A DNA stretch of 28,258 nucleotides from a virus. Under the pieces are notes generated by a model, which was not told where the DNA came from, made no database searches, and saw only the letters and a list, made by a program, of their open reading frames with translations. The position numbers and the translations under genes were made by a program. Numbering within the stretch: the first letter of the stretch is position 1; each line of letters opens with the position of its first letter. Below, in pieces: positions 1 to 7,172 of this stretch. The stretch lies in the IMG/VR virus record IMGVR_UViG_3300042380_000649, positions 1 through 28,258 of that record; one strand, written 5' to 3'.

Positions 1-1508
1 GCGACGCCTTCCGGCCGAATCAGACGATGGCGAACGCGGCTCGGAAGGGTCTGCGGGCCGCCAAGTCGCGTGGTGACTTCGACGAGCGGCTCATCGCGGT
101 CGCCGAACGCATCGCGGAGCGCGAGGTTCTCTCCGTCGAGGAGGTCGAGTTCCTCGCCGGCACGCATCAGCGGTGCCACGAGGTCCGCTCCGTCGGCTGG
201 TCTGGCTCGCCGGCTTGGGTCGAGTGGATGCTGGCCGGCGGCGACGGCGGCGAGAAGTGGGTGCAGCGTCGCTCTCTCGCCGAGCGAGAGAGCGACGTTC
301 GGACGCCGCAGGCTGCATCCCAGATTCCAGAATCTGGGACGACCGCGGAACGCGCCGCCCCAGACGAACTCTCCGAAGGCGACTTCGTCGCATGGGACGG
401 CGGCATCGGCCGCGTCGAGCACATCATGCGGGAAGGCTCGATCCAAGGCATGACGGCGACGGCGGAGGCACCGCTGGCCGTGGTGACGCCGTTCGACGAC
501 GGCGAGCCGGAAGACTACATGGTCGCCTTGATGGTCTCGGAACTCACGAAGACCGACCAGCCGGAGCCGGAGATGGACGACGAAGAGGACCGTGCCGCCG
601 GCGACAAGTCCCAGTCGACGCCCGCCCCGGAGAAGGACCGGATCACGGGCAGCGACGCGAACAAAGAGGGATCGGCGAAGAACGCGAGCGGCAGGATCGC
701 CGTGTCGCAGGCGGTTCGCGCCGGCCTACAGAACAAGGTCCGCGACCACAACGAGGCCATGCGTGAGGACGAGAAGCCGTCGTGGTCCCGGACGACGCTC
801 GGGCAGTTGCTCGCGGTCTACCGGCGTGGCGCCGGGGCGTACTCGACCAGCCACCGGCCGGGCGTGAGCCGTGGAGCGTGGGCGATGGCCCGCGTGAACG
901 CCTACCTGTACCTCCTGCGAAACGGCAGGCCGCAGGACGCGAAGTACGTCACCGACAACGACCTCCTTCCGGCCGAACACCCGAAGTCGTCGAAGGAGCG
1001 GAGCGTCGAGGCGGACGTCGAAGATCGCGAGGTCGACCTGAAGCCGACGACCGGCATGGCCGCAGCGGCCCGTCGCGGACTCCGCCTCCACGAGGAGGGG
1101 AAGAGCGGCGACGGCCTCAAGCCGGAGACGGTCGCGAGGGCGAACAAGATCGCACGCCGCGAGGAACTCACGCCGGACCACGTCCGCGAGATGAATGCGT
1201 GGTTCGCGCGCCACGAATCGGCGAGCAAGTCACCCGGCTGGGACACGCCGGGTGCTGAAAAGCCGGGTTTTGTGGCGTGGGAACTGTGGGGCGGAAACGC
1301 CGGACAGACGTGGTCAGCACGAAAGGTGGCGCAGATGGAACGCGAAGCAGAGAGGTCGGAGCCTGCGGTCGCCGAGGTCGAGCAGCAGGTCGAGCAGGTG
1401 CAGCAGCCGGAGCAGGTCGTGGACGTCGATGCGACTGATGCGGCGGCCAAGTTGGCCGCGCTTCAGGAGGCTCTGCTCTGGACTAAGTTGCACGACACCG
1501 ACGGTTGA
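1..1508 (+). CDS. Phage head-maturation-region protein, 5' end cut by the window
   Basis: The frame is open from the first base, and the ATG at 27 has no ribosome binding site, so I read this gene as partial with its real start upstream. Two copies of one domain are visible. One lies at the N-terminal end (around MANAARKGL, then a GSPAWVEWMLAGG segment). The other is C-terminal (MAAAARRGL, IARREELTPDHV, FARHE, ELWGGNAGQTW). Between them is a segment beginning GDFVAWDGGIGRVE, like a small beta-barrel found next to prohead proteases, and a segment with RGAGAYSTSHRPG and DNDLLPAEHP seen in phage head proteins. The C-terminus is Glu/Gln rich and probably coiled coil, as in scaffolds. The gene directly precedes the capsid gene, the usual place for protease or scaffold. 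The family placement is from memory of similar phage proteins. I see no catalytic residues and the exact role is uncertain. Confidence 0.6.
   Translation, partial: DAFRPNQTMANAARKGLRAAKSRGDFDERLIAVAERIAEREVLSVEEVEFLAGTHQRCHEVRSVGWSGSPAWVEWMLAGGDGGEKWVQRRSLAERESDVRTPQAASQIPESGTTAERAAPDELSEGDFVAWDGGIGRVEHIMREGSIQGMTATAEAPLAVVTPFDDGEPEDYMVALMVSELTKTDQPEPEMDDEEDRAAGDKSQSTPAPEKDRITGSDANKEGSAKNASGRIAVSQAVRAGLQNKVRDHNEAMREDEKPSWSRTTLGQLLAVYRRGAGAYSTSHRPGVSRGAWAMARVNAYLYLLRNGRPQDAKYVTDNDLLPAEHPKSSKERSVEADVEDREVDLKPTTGMAAAARRGLRLHEEGKSGDGLKPETVARANKIARREELTPDHVREMNAWFARHESASKSPGWDTPGAEKPGFVAWELWGGNAGQTWSARKVAQMEREAERSEPAVAEVEQQVEQVQQPEQVVDVDATDAAAKLAALQEALLWTKLHDTDG
267..297 (+). repeat. 14-bp perfect inverted repeat inside the first gene
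   Basis: CGTCGCTCTCTCGC at 267-280 pairs exactly with GCGAGAGAGCGACG at 284-297, leaving a 3-base loop. It lies in coding sequence at the junction between two domains of the upstream head protein. No T-tract follows, so it is not a classical terminator. The function is unknown. Confidence 0.8.
318..339 (+). repeat. 10-bp perfect inverted repeat inside the first gene
   Basis: TCCCAGATTC at 318-327 and GAATCTGGGA at 330-339 form a perfect stem with a 2-base spacer. It starts 20 bases after another strong inverted repeat and is also within coding sequence, in a probable interdomain linker. It could be a protein-binding palindrome or an RNA hairpin; neither can be shown here. Confidence 0.75.
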
Positions 1509-1660
1509 TGTTACTCTACAAGTAGATACAAGCATCGCGATGGATGTCGCGATGGTCAGTGCGAGCGACGTGAGGATTCACGCCTGCGGCGCGCTAGCGG
1601 GAACACCCGCCGGCCGTCGCATCGTCGCGTATGGCCGGCTCAACAAGGAGCAGGCCAATC
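1509..1660 (+). other. Capsid gene leader with short repeats and a hairpin
   Basis: This is the longest non-coding gap of the window. It contains the palindrome CATCGCGATG at 1533-1542, a 9-base direct repeat TCGCGATGG at 1535-1543 and 1547-1555, and a 7-bp stem (GCCGGCC 1609-1615 with GGCCGGC 1633-1639) just before the capsid ribosome binding site. I see no convincing sigma-70 promoter. A leader or control region for strong capsid expression is an inference from position. Confidence 0.4.
1645..1650 (+). promoter_or_regulatory. Ribosome binding site of the major capsid gene
   Basis: AAGGAG lies 10 bases before the ATG at 1661. An in-frame ATG at 1631 has no such site, so this motif decides the start. 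Confidence 0.75.
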
Positions 1661-3025
1661 ATGGCGTCGAATCTCAAGAAGTTGCAGGACCGGGCCGCCG
1701 CGGTCGCCGCTCGCATGGCCGAACTCGGCAAGATCGAGGATCGCTCGGCCGAGGACAATCAGGAGTTTGTCGCGCTCGGCGCTCAGGCCAGCGAACTGAC
1801 CGCCCAGATCGGCTTCGAGCGTCGGCTCGCCGAGAAGGAGAAGGAACTCCGCGAGGTGATCGAGAAGGCGGCCCCCGCCCCCGTCGTGACGCCCGCCGAG
1901 ACCGAGGCTCGCGCCGAGGAGCAGAAGAAGGTCGAGATTCGGGCCAGCCTCCCGCATCACACCTCCCTGCGTGCCTTCGGTGACGGCCCCGACGCCGTCG
2001 AGAGCGCCTACCGCTGCGGCCGGTGGCTGCGGGCGCACATCTTCAAGAACTCCGAAGACCTCCGGTGGTGCAAGGATCACGGCGTCGAGAGCCGTGCGAT
2101 GGGCGAAAACAGCAACGCCTCCGGCGGAGCGCTCGTCCCCGACGAGTTCGCCAATCGCGTGATCCGGCTGGTGGAGTCCTACGGGACGCTGCCCCCGGCG
2201 TGCGAGAACATCTCGATGACCCGCGACACGCTCGTGATCCCCAAGCGGCTCACCGGCACGACCGCCTACTTCGTCGGCGAAGGCTCGGCCGTGACCGAGA
2301 GCGAGCCGACCTACGGCAACGTGTCGCTCGTGGCGAAGAAACTCGCCGTCGGCTGCCGGATGTCGACCGAACTGGTCGAGGATTCGCAGGGCGTGGTCGG
2401 ACTCGCTGATGCGGTCGCCACCGAGTTCGCCCAGAGCCTCGCCTACAAGATCGACCTCTGCGGCTGGCTCGGGGACGGGACGCTCGGAACCTACGGCGGC
2501 GTTCACGGCATCGTCGAGAAGATCAACGACGGCACGCACACCGCCTCGGTGGTGGGTGCCATCGCTGGCAACACCGGCTTCGAGACCCTCGACCTCGAGG
2601 ACTTCCTCGCCGCGATGGGCAAATTGCCGATCTACGCGAGGGCTGGTGCTCGTTGGTACGTGTCTCCGGCCGGCTACGCCGCGTCGATCGCCCGCCTGAA
2701 GTACGCCGCCGGTGGCAACACCGTCGAGAACGTGCAGGCTGGAACGGTCGACACGTTTCTTGGATACGGCGTCACCCTAGTGCATGTCATGAACAGCACG
2801 CTGGGTGCGGACGCGAACAAGGTCAAGGTGCTCTTCGGCAACATGGGCCTGTCGAGCATCTACGCCCGCCGGCGTGACTTCAGCGTCCGGCTCTACGATC
2901 AGGTCTACGCCACGACGGACCAACTCCTCCTGCAAGGGACGATGCGGTTCGACGTGAACCACCACTCCCTCGGATCGACCAGCGAGGTCGGCCCGGTGGT
3001 GGCCCTCAAGTCCGCGGCCTCGTGA
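1661..3025 (+). CDS. Major capsid protein, HK97 fold
   Basis: This 454-residue protein forms the icosahedral shell. Residues 1 to about 95 are highly charged and helical, with Glu/Lys/Ala runs, like the HK97 delta domain. That domain acts as a built-in scaffold and is normally cut off during maturation. The rest has the family pattern: GGALVPDEFANRVI, then YFVGEGSAVTESEPTYGNV and KKLAVGCRMSTELVEDS (E-loop and P-domain region), and a C-terminal RRDFSVRLYDQVYATTDQ followed by MRFDVNHHSLG. The start at 1661 is chosen because AAGGAG precedes it. The likely protease region lies just upstream and connectors lie downstream, as in HK97-type head modules. The fold assignment rests on sequence pattern. 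Whether subunits crosslink cannot be told. Confidence 0.93.
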   Translation: MASNLKKLQDRAAAVAARMAELGKIEDRSAEDNQEFVALGAQASELTAQIGFERRLAEKEKELREVIEKAAPAPVVTPAETEARAEEQKKVEIRASLPHHTSLRAFGDGPDAVESAYRCGRWLRAHIFKNSEDLRWCKDHGVESRAMGENSNASGGALVPDEFANRVIRLVESYGTLPPACENISMTRDTLVIPKRLTGTTAYFVGEGSAVTESEPTYGNVSLVAKKLAVGCRMSTELVEDSQGVVGLADAVATEFAQSLAYKIDLCGWLGDGTLGTYGGVHGIVEKINDGTHTASVVGAIAGNTGFETLDLEDFLAAMGKLPIYARAGARWYVSPAGYAASIARLKYAAGGNTVENVQAGTVDTFLGYGVTLVHVMNSTLGADANKVKVLFGNMGLSSIYARRRDFSVRLYDQVYATTDQLLLQGTMRFDVNHHSLGSTSEVGPVVALKSAAS

Positions 3026-3044
3026 TAACAGGAGAACGCCAGAG

Positions 3045-3482
3045 ATGATCCACAACCAGAACCTCAAGGTCGTCGGCCACACGAGCGGCCCGGTCACCGT
3101 CGGCTCGACCGCCACCACCACGATGGTCGTCGACCGCCGGAACTACGACTACGCCTCCGTGGTCGTGTCGAAGGCGCCCTCCGCCGGCACGGCGTTCGCG
3201 AGCGTCCTGAAGATCGAAGAGTCCGACGACAACTCGTCCTACGGCGACGTCGCGGCCTTCGTGAAGGACGGCGCGAGCGGCTTCACGATGTCGGCGGTGA
3301 GCACCTCGGTCGGCTCCATCGTCAAGATGGACGTCGACTGCAAGGCTCGGAAGCGGTACCTCCGCGTGACGGTGACCCCCGACGTGACCGCTGCGGTCAG
3401 CGTCGTGGCGCTCCTGTCGCGAGGCGAGGAGTTCCCGTCGACCGACGCCGAGGTCAACGTCGCCAAGTGGGTCAAGGGCTGA
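3045..3482 (+). CDS. Probable capsid decoration or head-stabilising protein
   Basis: This 145-residue protein starts at an ATG preceded by AGGAGA (3030-3035). It is rich in Val, Ser and Thr, with alternating hydrophobic residues that suggest an all-beta fold. Visible segments include TTTMVVDRRNYDYASVVVSKAP and KARKRYLRVTVTPDVTAAVSVVALLSR. There is no signal peptide or membrane segment. It sits immediately after the major capsid gene, where many siphoviruses carry a decoration or cement protein. The function is inferred from position and composition, without a recognised family motif. It could instead be a minor neck or structural protein. Confidence 0.5.
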   Translation: MIHNQNLKVVGHTSGPVTVGSTATTTMVVDRRNYDYASVVVSKAPSAGTAFASVLKIEESDDNSSYGDVAAFVKDGASGFTMSAVSTSVGSIVKMDVDCKARKRYLRVTVTPDVTAAVSVVALLSRGEEFPSTDAEVNVAKWVKG

Positions 3483-3545
3483 TTCCCGTACAGCGGGACG
3501 GCCATGACGGCCGAGCAGGCGCATGGAGGCGCCCCCGCTCCTTCC

Positions 3546-3551
3546 AAGGAG
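3546..3551 (+). promoter_or_regulatory. Ribosome binding site of the head-module glycosyltransferase
   Basis: AAGGAG lies six bases before the ATG at 3558. A possible earlier in-frame ATG at 3504 lacks a comparable site, so the shorter protein is preferred. Confidence 0.75.
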
Positions 3552-3557
3552 CACTCC

Positions 3558-4286
3558 ATGCTACTGCGTATCGGCAACGTGGAAGCCGAGGTCAAAGTGG
3601 CTGCTCTGATGAGCACGCCACGCCTCGGCTTCACGGACAACTTCTTCTGCGTCGCACAGGCTCTCGCGCCGCATCGCATCTCGCCGATCAAGTACACCGG
3701 GGCGTTCTGGGGGCAATGCCTCCAGCGTTCGATGGAAACCGTCGTGGACAACCACGACGTGATCCTGACGTTCGACTACGACACGATCTTCACGTCGAAG
3801 ACGATCGAAGCGCTGCTCGCACTCCTGATGCACTCGGGAGTGGACGCGATCGCCCCGCTCCAGACGAAGCGGGAGGCGAACGCGGTGATGTTCGCCCTGC
3901 CGGGCGTGACGCCGGAGCAGCAGACGACGGTCGACGAGGACTGGTTCAAGAAGCCCGTCCAGCGGGTCGCGACGGCGCACTTCGGCTGCACGTTCCTGCG
4001 GTGTTCGGCGCTCAAGAAGACGCCCAAGCCGTGGTTCTTGGCGAAGGCCAACGAGCAGGGAGAGTTCACCGGCGGCCACGTCGATGAGGACATCGCATTC
4101 TGGCGAGCGTGGGAGTCCGCCGGCAACACGCTGGGCATCGCGACGCACGTCAGCGTCGGCCACGCCGAACTGATGATCACATGGCCCAGCCGCACCACCG
4201 AGGGCGGCAAGATTCAGCAGCACACGACCGAGTACTGGAACAGCGGCCAGCAGGCGCCGGAGGGCGCGTGGGGATTCGTGGCATGA
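3558..4286 (+). CDS. GT-A type glycosyltransferase within the head gene cluster
   Basis: This 242-residue protein has features of a nucleotide-sugar-dependent transferase. Residues 1-70 contain an N-terminal strand and helix region (VKVAALMSTPRLGF, WGQCLQRSMETV). VILTFDYDTIF follows, with the DxD metal-binding motif at residues 73-75. A later GGHVDEDIAFWRAW segment resembles the acceptor-side acidic motif of GT-A folds. It has no signal peptide and should act in the cytoplasm. It lies between the decoration protein and the connector, and ends in an ATGA overlap with the next gene. This suggests co-expression with capsid proteins, so glycosylation of a virion protein is my inference. The donor sugar and target are unknown. 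Confidence 0.7.
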   Translation: MLLRIGNVEAEVKVAALMSTPRLGFTDNFFCVAQALAPHRISPIKYTGAFWGQCLQRSMETVVDNHDVILTFDYDTIFTSKTIEALLALLMHSGVDAIAPLQTKREANAVMFALPGVTPEQQTTVDEDWFKKPVQRVATAHFGCTFLRCSALKKTPKPWFLAKANEQGEFTGGHVDEDIAFWRAWESAGNTLGIATHVSVGHAELMITWPSRTTEGGKIQQHTTEYWNSGQQAPEGAWGFVA

Positions 4287-4486
4287 GAGTGCGGATCAAG
4301 AAGAACTTCGCGAACTACAAGGAAGGCCAAGAGTTCGACTGGGGCGACGGGATGGCCCGTGTCCTAGCCGCCCGCGGCCTGATCGAGGAGGTCCGGCCGG
4401 CTCCGCCAGAGGTTGAGACCGCGGACGCGACCGATCCGCCGCTCGAGCGGGCCGTCGAGCAGCACCGCAGGAAGCCGAAGAAATGA
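4283..4486 (+). CDS. Small phage protein of the head-tail junction region
   Basis: This 67-residue protein has an ATG that overlaps the preceding stop by four bases. The N-terminal half reads MRVRIKKNFANYKEGQEFDW and then GDGMARVLAARGLIEEV. This matches a short motif common in phage genes near head-tail connectors, where a small barrel or strand-helix unit is followed by a charged tail. The C-terminal 30 residues are polar and probably disordered, ending in a basic patch (RRKPKK). No enzymatic function is suggested. It overlaps the connector gene, so it is probably translated with it. Confidence 0.7.
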   Translation: MRVRIKKNFANYKEGQEFDWGDGMARVLAARGLIEEVRPAPPEVETADATDPPLERAVEQHRRKPKK

Positions 4487-5133
4487 ACGTCACGATTGTC
4501 TACGGCGAGCCGCGATCACCGACGATCGGAATCACGCCGTACCGGAGCCTGTATCAAGCCACGCCGCCCGTGGTCGAGCCGTTGAGCCTCGCCGAGGCGA
4601 AGGCGCAGTGCAGGATCGACGACGACACCTCCGACGCTCTCGTCCAGACGTACATCACGGCCGCGAGGCAGTACGTCGAGGACATCCTCGACATCAGCGT
4701 CATCACGCAGGTCTGGCAGGCCCGCTATGACGTGTTCCCGATCTGGGAACTCATTCTGCCCCGCCCGCCGATGCAGCCGGAGACCGTGACGGTCACCTAC
4801 CGCAACGAGGCAGGGCAGAACCTTTCGCTCTCAAGCGCCGCCGGCGACTTTCAGGTGGACCGCTACACGACGCCGGGCCGCATCTACCCCAACTACAACG
4901 GCGTCTGGCCGGCGGTTCGCGGCGACGAGAACAGCGTGGTCGTGCAGTGGACGGCCGGCTACGGCTCCTCCGGTGCCTCGACGCCGCCGATCCTCCGGCA
5001 GGCGATCGCGCTCTTGGTCGCACACTGGTTCGAGATGCGGCAGCCCGTGGTCACTGGCTACTCGCAGGTGCTGCCGGTGCCGCAGACGTTCGACACGCTC
5101 TTGGCGGCCTCCGGGTGGGCCGGCTACCGATGA
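4483..5133 (+). CDS. Head-tail connector, HK97 gp6 / phiE125 gp8-like
   Basis: This 216-residue protein is likely to form the adaptor ring under the portal. After about 30 leading residues the family pattern appears: EPLSLAEAKAQCRIDDDTSDALVQTYITAAR (helical, with acidic DDD), QYVEDILDISVITQVW, a beta stretch PRPPMQPETVTVTYRNEAGQ, then VVVQWTAGYG and PPILRQAIALLVAHWFEMR near the C-terminus. These are hallmarks of the gp6-like connector family, as known from HK97 and phiE125. Start and stop both overlap their neighbours by ATGA, showing tight translational coupling inside the head module. The family call is confident. The stoichiometry is not deducible. Confidence 0.88.
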   Translation: MNVTIVYGEPRSPTIGITPYRSLYQATPPVVEPLSLAEAKAQCRIDDDTSDALVQTYITAARQYVEDILDISVITQVWQARYDVFPIWELILPRPPMQPETVTVTYRNEAGQNLSLSSAAGDFQVDRYTTPGRIYPNYNGVWPAVRGDENSVVVQWTAGYGSSGASTPPILRQAIALLVAHWFEMRQPVVTGYSQVLPVPQTFDTLLAASGWAGYR

Positions 5134-5618
5134 CACTCACCGCCCAGATTCGCGCAAGCGTCGATGCCCGTCGCACGACGCAGAGCGGGCTGGCGACGGG
5201 TGTCGAGGTGAAGCCGATCTCGATCGGCGTGGACGCCGGCGACTGCGACCTCGTGTACGCGGAGCGGCGGACGTTCGGAGCGATCGGGTACGACGAGATT
5301 GACTTCGCAACAGGCGGCCTCGCGGTCGTGAAGTTGCTCTTCGTCAAGAACCTCTCGGAGACGTCGGCGATCGGCCTGTCGGCCGGCTGGAACGGCACGC
5401 AGTTCTCGATCTTCCGGCAGGACGTGACGTCGTGGAACTTCTCGCCGATGGTCAACCTCGGGAGCCTGACGCTCCGCGGGTTTCCGATCCGGCCGCTGGG
5501 GGCGTGGCTTTTGTCGTGCCCGAACTCGGACGGGTTCGGAACGACCGTCGGGGGATCGATCCTCCGGGTTGGCGGCGTGCCTTCCGAACGGTACGAGTTC
5601 TACGCGATGGGGACGTGA
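5130..5618 (+). CDS. Virion structural protein, paralogue of the next gene
   Basis: This 162-residue beta-rich protein starts at an ATG overlapping the connector stop. Segments such as TAQIRASVDARRTTQSGLATG, GGLAVVKLLFVKNLSETSAIGLSA and GSLTLRGFPIRPLGAWLLSCP correspond in order to parts of the following 152-residue protein (SAQISLSVLA, LTAVKLYYVRNKGASSLAFAGAP). The two therefore look like diverged duplicates. Proteins of this type are frequent in the head-to-tail region of siphoviruses and are usually annotated only as structural. I infer a head-surface or neck role from position. No enzymatic motif is visible. Confidence 0.65.
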   Translation: MTLTAQIRASVDARRTTQSGLATGVEVKPISIGVDAGDCDLVYAERRTFGAIGYDEIDFATGGLAVVKLLFVKNLSETSAIGLSAGWNGTQFSIFRQDVTSWNFSPMVNLGSLTLRGFPIRPLGAWLLSCPNSDGFGTTVGGSILRVGGVPSERYEFYAMGT

Positions 5619-5621
5619 GCG

Positions 5622-6080
5622 ATGGCATTCTCGGCACAGATCAGCCTGTCGGTACTGGCCCACGAGACCTCGGCGACGGACCTGTCCTCGTCGCTGCGGG
5701 TGACGCCGGCGTCCTACGCCCAGTCGCTGACGAACGGCTCGGCGGGCAACCAAGCCCAACTGGCGTGGAGTGCCACGAAGACGCTTTCGGGGGCGTCGCA
5801 GACGTTCTCGCTGGCAACGCTCTCGGACGTCCGTGATGGGGCCACGGTCACCGTGACGCTCACGGCCGTGAAACTCTACTACGTGCGAAACAAGGGGGCG
5901 TCGAGCCTCGCGTTCGCCGGGGCGCCGTTCCCGGCCTCCGGCCTGACCGTGGCGGCCGGCGCCGTGGCGGTGCAGTCCGACCCGTCGGCGACGGGTATGT
6001 CGGCCTCCGGCGTGACGGTGACCGGAACCAACGGCGGCTCCTACGACATCGTGCTCCTCGGGAACGGGAGCGTGTCGTGA
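5622..6080 (+). CDS. Conserved virion structural protein of the head-tail region
   Basis: This 152-residue protein has the order of a widely seen phage structural family: SAQISLSVLAHETSATDLSSSL, NGSAGNQAQLAWSATKTLSG, TFSLATLSDVRDGATVTVTLTAVKLYYVRN, an aromatic-poor Ala/Gly stretch, and a closing GGSYDIVLLGNG. It is all beta by composition, with no signal sequence. It starts three bases after the previous stop and ends in a GTGA overlap with the head-closure gene. It shares its layout with the preceding gene. Its exact place in the particle is not known to me. Confidence 0.7.
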   Translation: MAFSAQISLSVLAHETSATDLSSSLRVTPASYAQSLTNGSAGNQAQLAWSATKTLSGASQTFSLATLSDVRDGATVTVTLTAVKLYYVRNKGASSLAFAGAPFPASGLTVAAGAVAVQSDPSATGMSASGVTVTGTNGGSYDIVLLGNGSVS

Positions 6081-6397
6081 TCGACATCGGCAAGTACACC
6101 GAGCGGGTCACGGTCCTCGCCCCGACAGAGACGCGGAGTTTCTCGGGCGAGTCGACGTTCTCGTGGGAGACGACCGTCGGGACGTTCTGGGCGCAGGTTG
6201 AGGGGCTGTCGAGCCGGGACGTCCTGCAAGCCCAGCAGGCCAACGTGATCGCCACCCACCGCATCCGCATCCGGTACCGAGCGGATGTTACGCACCTCCA
6301 CCGCGTGGTCTGGAGGGGCAGGACAATGGAGTTGGCGAGCGTGACGGAGCGCGGGAAGCGCACGTACCTCGAGATGCTCGCCAGAGAGGTGCAGTGA
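6077..6397 (+). CDS. Head-tail joining (head closure) protein
   Basis: This 106-residue protein uses a GTG start that overlaps the previous stop (GTGA). The sequence follows the phage head-tail joining family related to SPP1 gp16: IGKYTERVTVLAPT at the N-terminus, TVGTFWAQVEGLSSRDVLQAQQ in the middle, then THRIRIRYRADVTHLHRVVWRGRTMELASVTERGKRTYLEMLARE. In that family the protein forms a small beta-barrel ring that closes the DNA exit below the connector. The length (about 105-115 residues) is typical. It overlaps the next gene, which fits an ordered assembly operon. Confidence 0.88.
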   Translation: MIDIGKYTERVTVLAPTETRSFSGESTFSWETTVGTFWAQVEGLSSRDVLQAQQANVIATHRIRIRYRADVTHLHRVVWRGRTMELASVTERGKRTYLEMLAREVQ

Positions 6398-7170
6398 TGG
6401 CAGTTCGCCTCGACGCAACGACCTCGCGGATTCTTCCTCGCGGCGGCACGGCACGCGAGGCGGCGGAGTCGTTCGCCAGTTTCGACATCTCCGGCATCGG
6501 CGACCTGATCACGGCGCTCGAGCGGGCGGCGGACAAGTGCCTGCAAGACCCCGGCGGCTACCTCCAGAAGTCGATCATCAAAGGCATGGAGGCCGTCCGC
6601 GACTCGTACCGCGGGAAGGTCAACAGCGTCACCGGGAATCTGAGCCGGGCCACGGTCTCGCGGAAGGGAAAGCGGACCTACGAAGGCATCTACATCGCCG
6701 TCGCAGGCCCGCAGCACGCCGTGGCTGGCAAAGAGTGGGACGTCGAGGAGAAGGGGGCCGGAAACCACGCTTGGCTCGTCGAATTCGGCACCGACCGCCG
6801 CCGGCCAGCGACCCAGAACCGCCGCACGTACCTGAACGTCCACGAGAAGATCAACCGGCGTTTCCGGCGGATTACGAACCGCGACGGCGGGTTCGTCTTC
6901 GACAACGAGCAGTTTGAGCAGATGGGCCGCGGGTACTACTTCCTGATGGGCAGCATCAACGAGCGGCACCCGGCCCGGAGGACCGGCCGCGGGGCGTTTG
7001 TCCGCACGAGCGGCGGCGGCACGCGGCCGTACTTCCTGTCGCCCAACGAAACCTACGGCGCCATGCGTGCCACGCACCCGATGGAGCGAGCCATCGGAGA
7101 CAGCCGGCAGGCCGTCCTGTCGGCCGTTCGGGCGTCCCTGACCAAGTTCGTCGCCGACCTGAGCAACTAG
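6397..7170 (+). CDS. HK97 gp10-like neck/tail-completion protein
   Basis: This protein of about 257 residues belongs by pattern to the HK97 gp10 family: an early GIGDLITALERAADKC helix, GYLQKSIIKGMEAVRDSYRGKV, TGNLSRATVSRKGKR, a beta hairpin GIYIAVAGPQ and HAWLVEFGTDRR. It ends with RPYFLSPNETYGAM, HPMERAIGDSRQAVLSAVRASL. It is longer than the common 130-170 residues because of an insert of roughly 70-90 residues between the FGT and HP segments (NRRTYLNVHEKINRRF through GRGAFVRTSGGG). A GTG at 6394 and an ATG at 6397 are adjacent. I chose the ATG because a purine-rich AGAGAGG sits 7 bases before it. Head-tail junction role is by family. Confidence 0.82.
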   Translation: MAVRLDATTSRILPRGGTAREAAESFASFDISGIGDLITALERAADKCLQDPGGYLQKSIIKGMEAVRDSYRGKVNSVTGNLSRATVSRKGKRTYEGIYIAVAGPQHAVAGKEWDVEEKGAGNHAWLVEFGTDRRRPATQNRRTYLNVHEKINRRFRRITNRDGGFVFDNEQFEQMGRGYYFLMGSINERHPARRTGRGAFVRTSGGGTRPYFLSPNETYGAMRATHPMERAIGDSRQAVLSAVRASLTKFVADLSN

Positions 7171-7172
7171 CC

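Noticed and set aside
1505-1528. Sigma-70 promoter with TTGATG and TAGATA before the capsid gene
   Set aside because: The spacing between the boxes is about 12 bases, too short for a normal promoter, so I do not list it as a feature.
1195-1983. 262-codon frame spanning the capsid leader
   Set aside because: It overlaps the head protein and capsid genes in a shadow frame. The composition is Arg/Ser-rich with no motifs.
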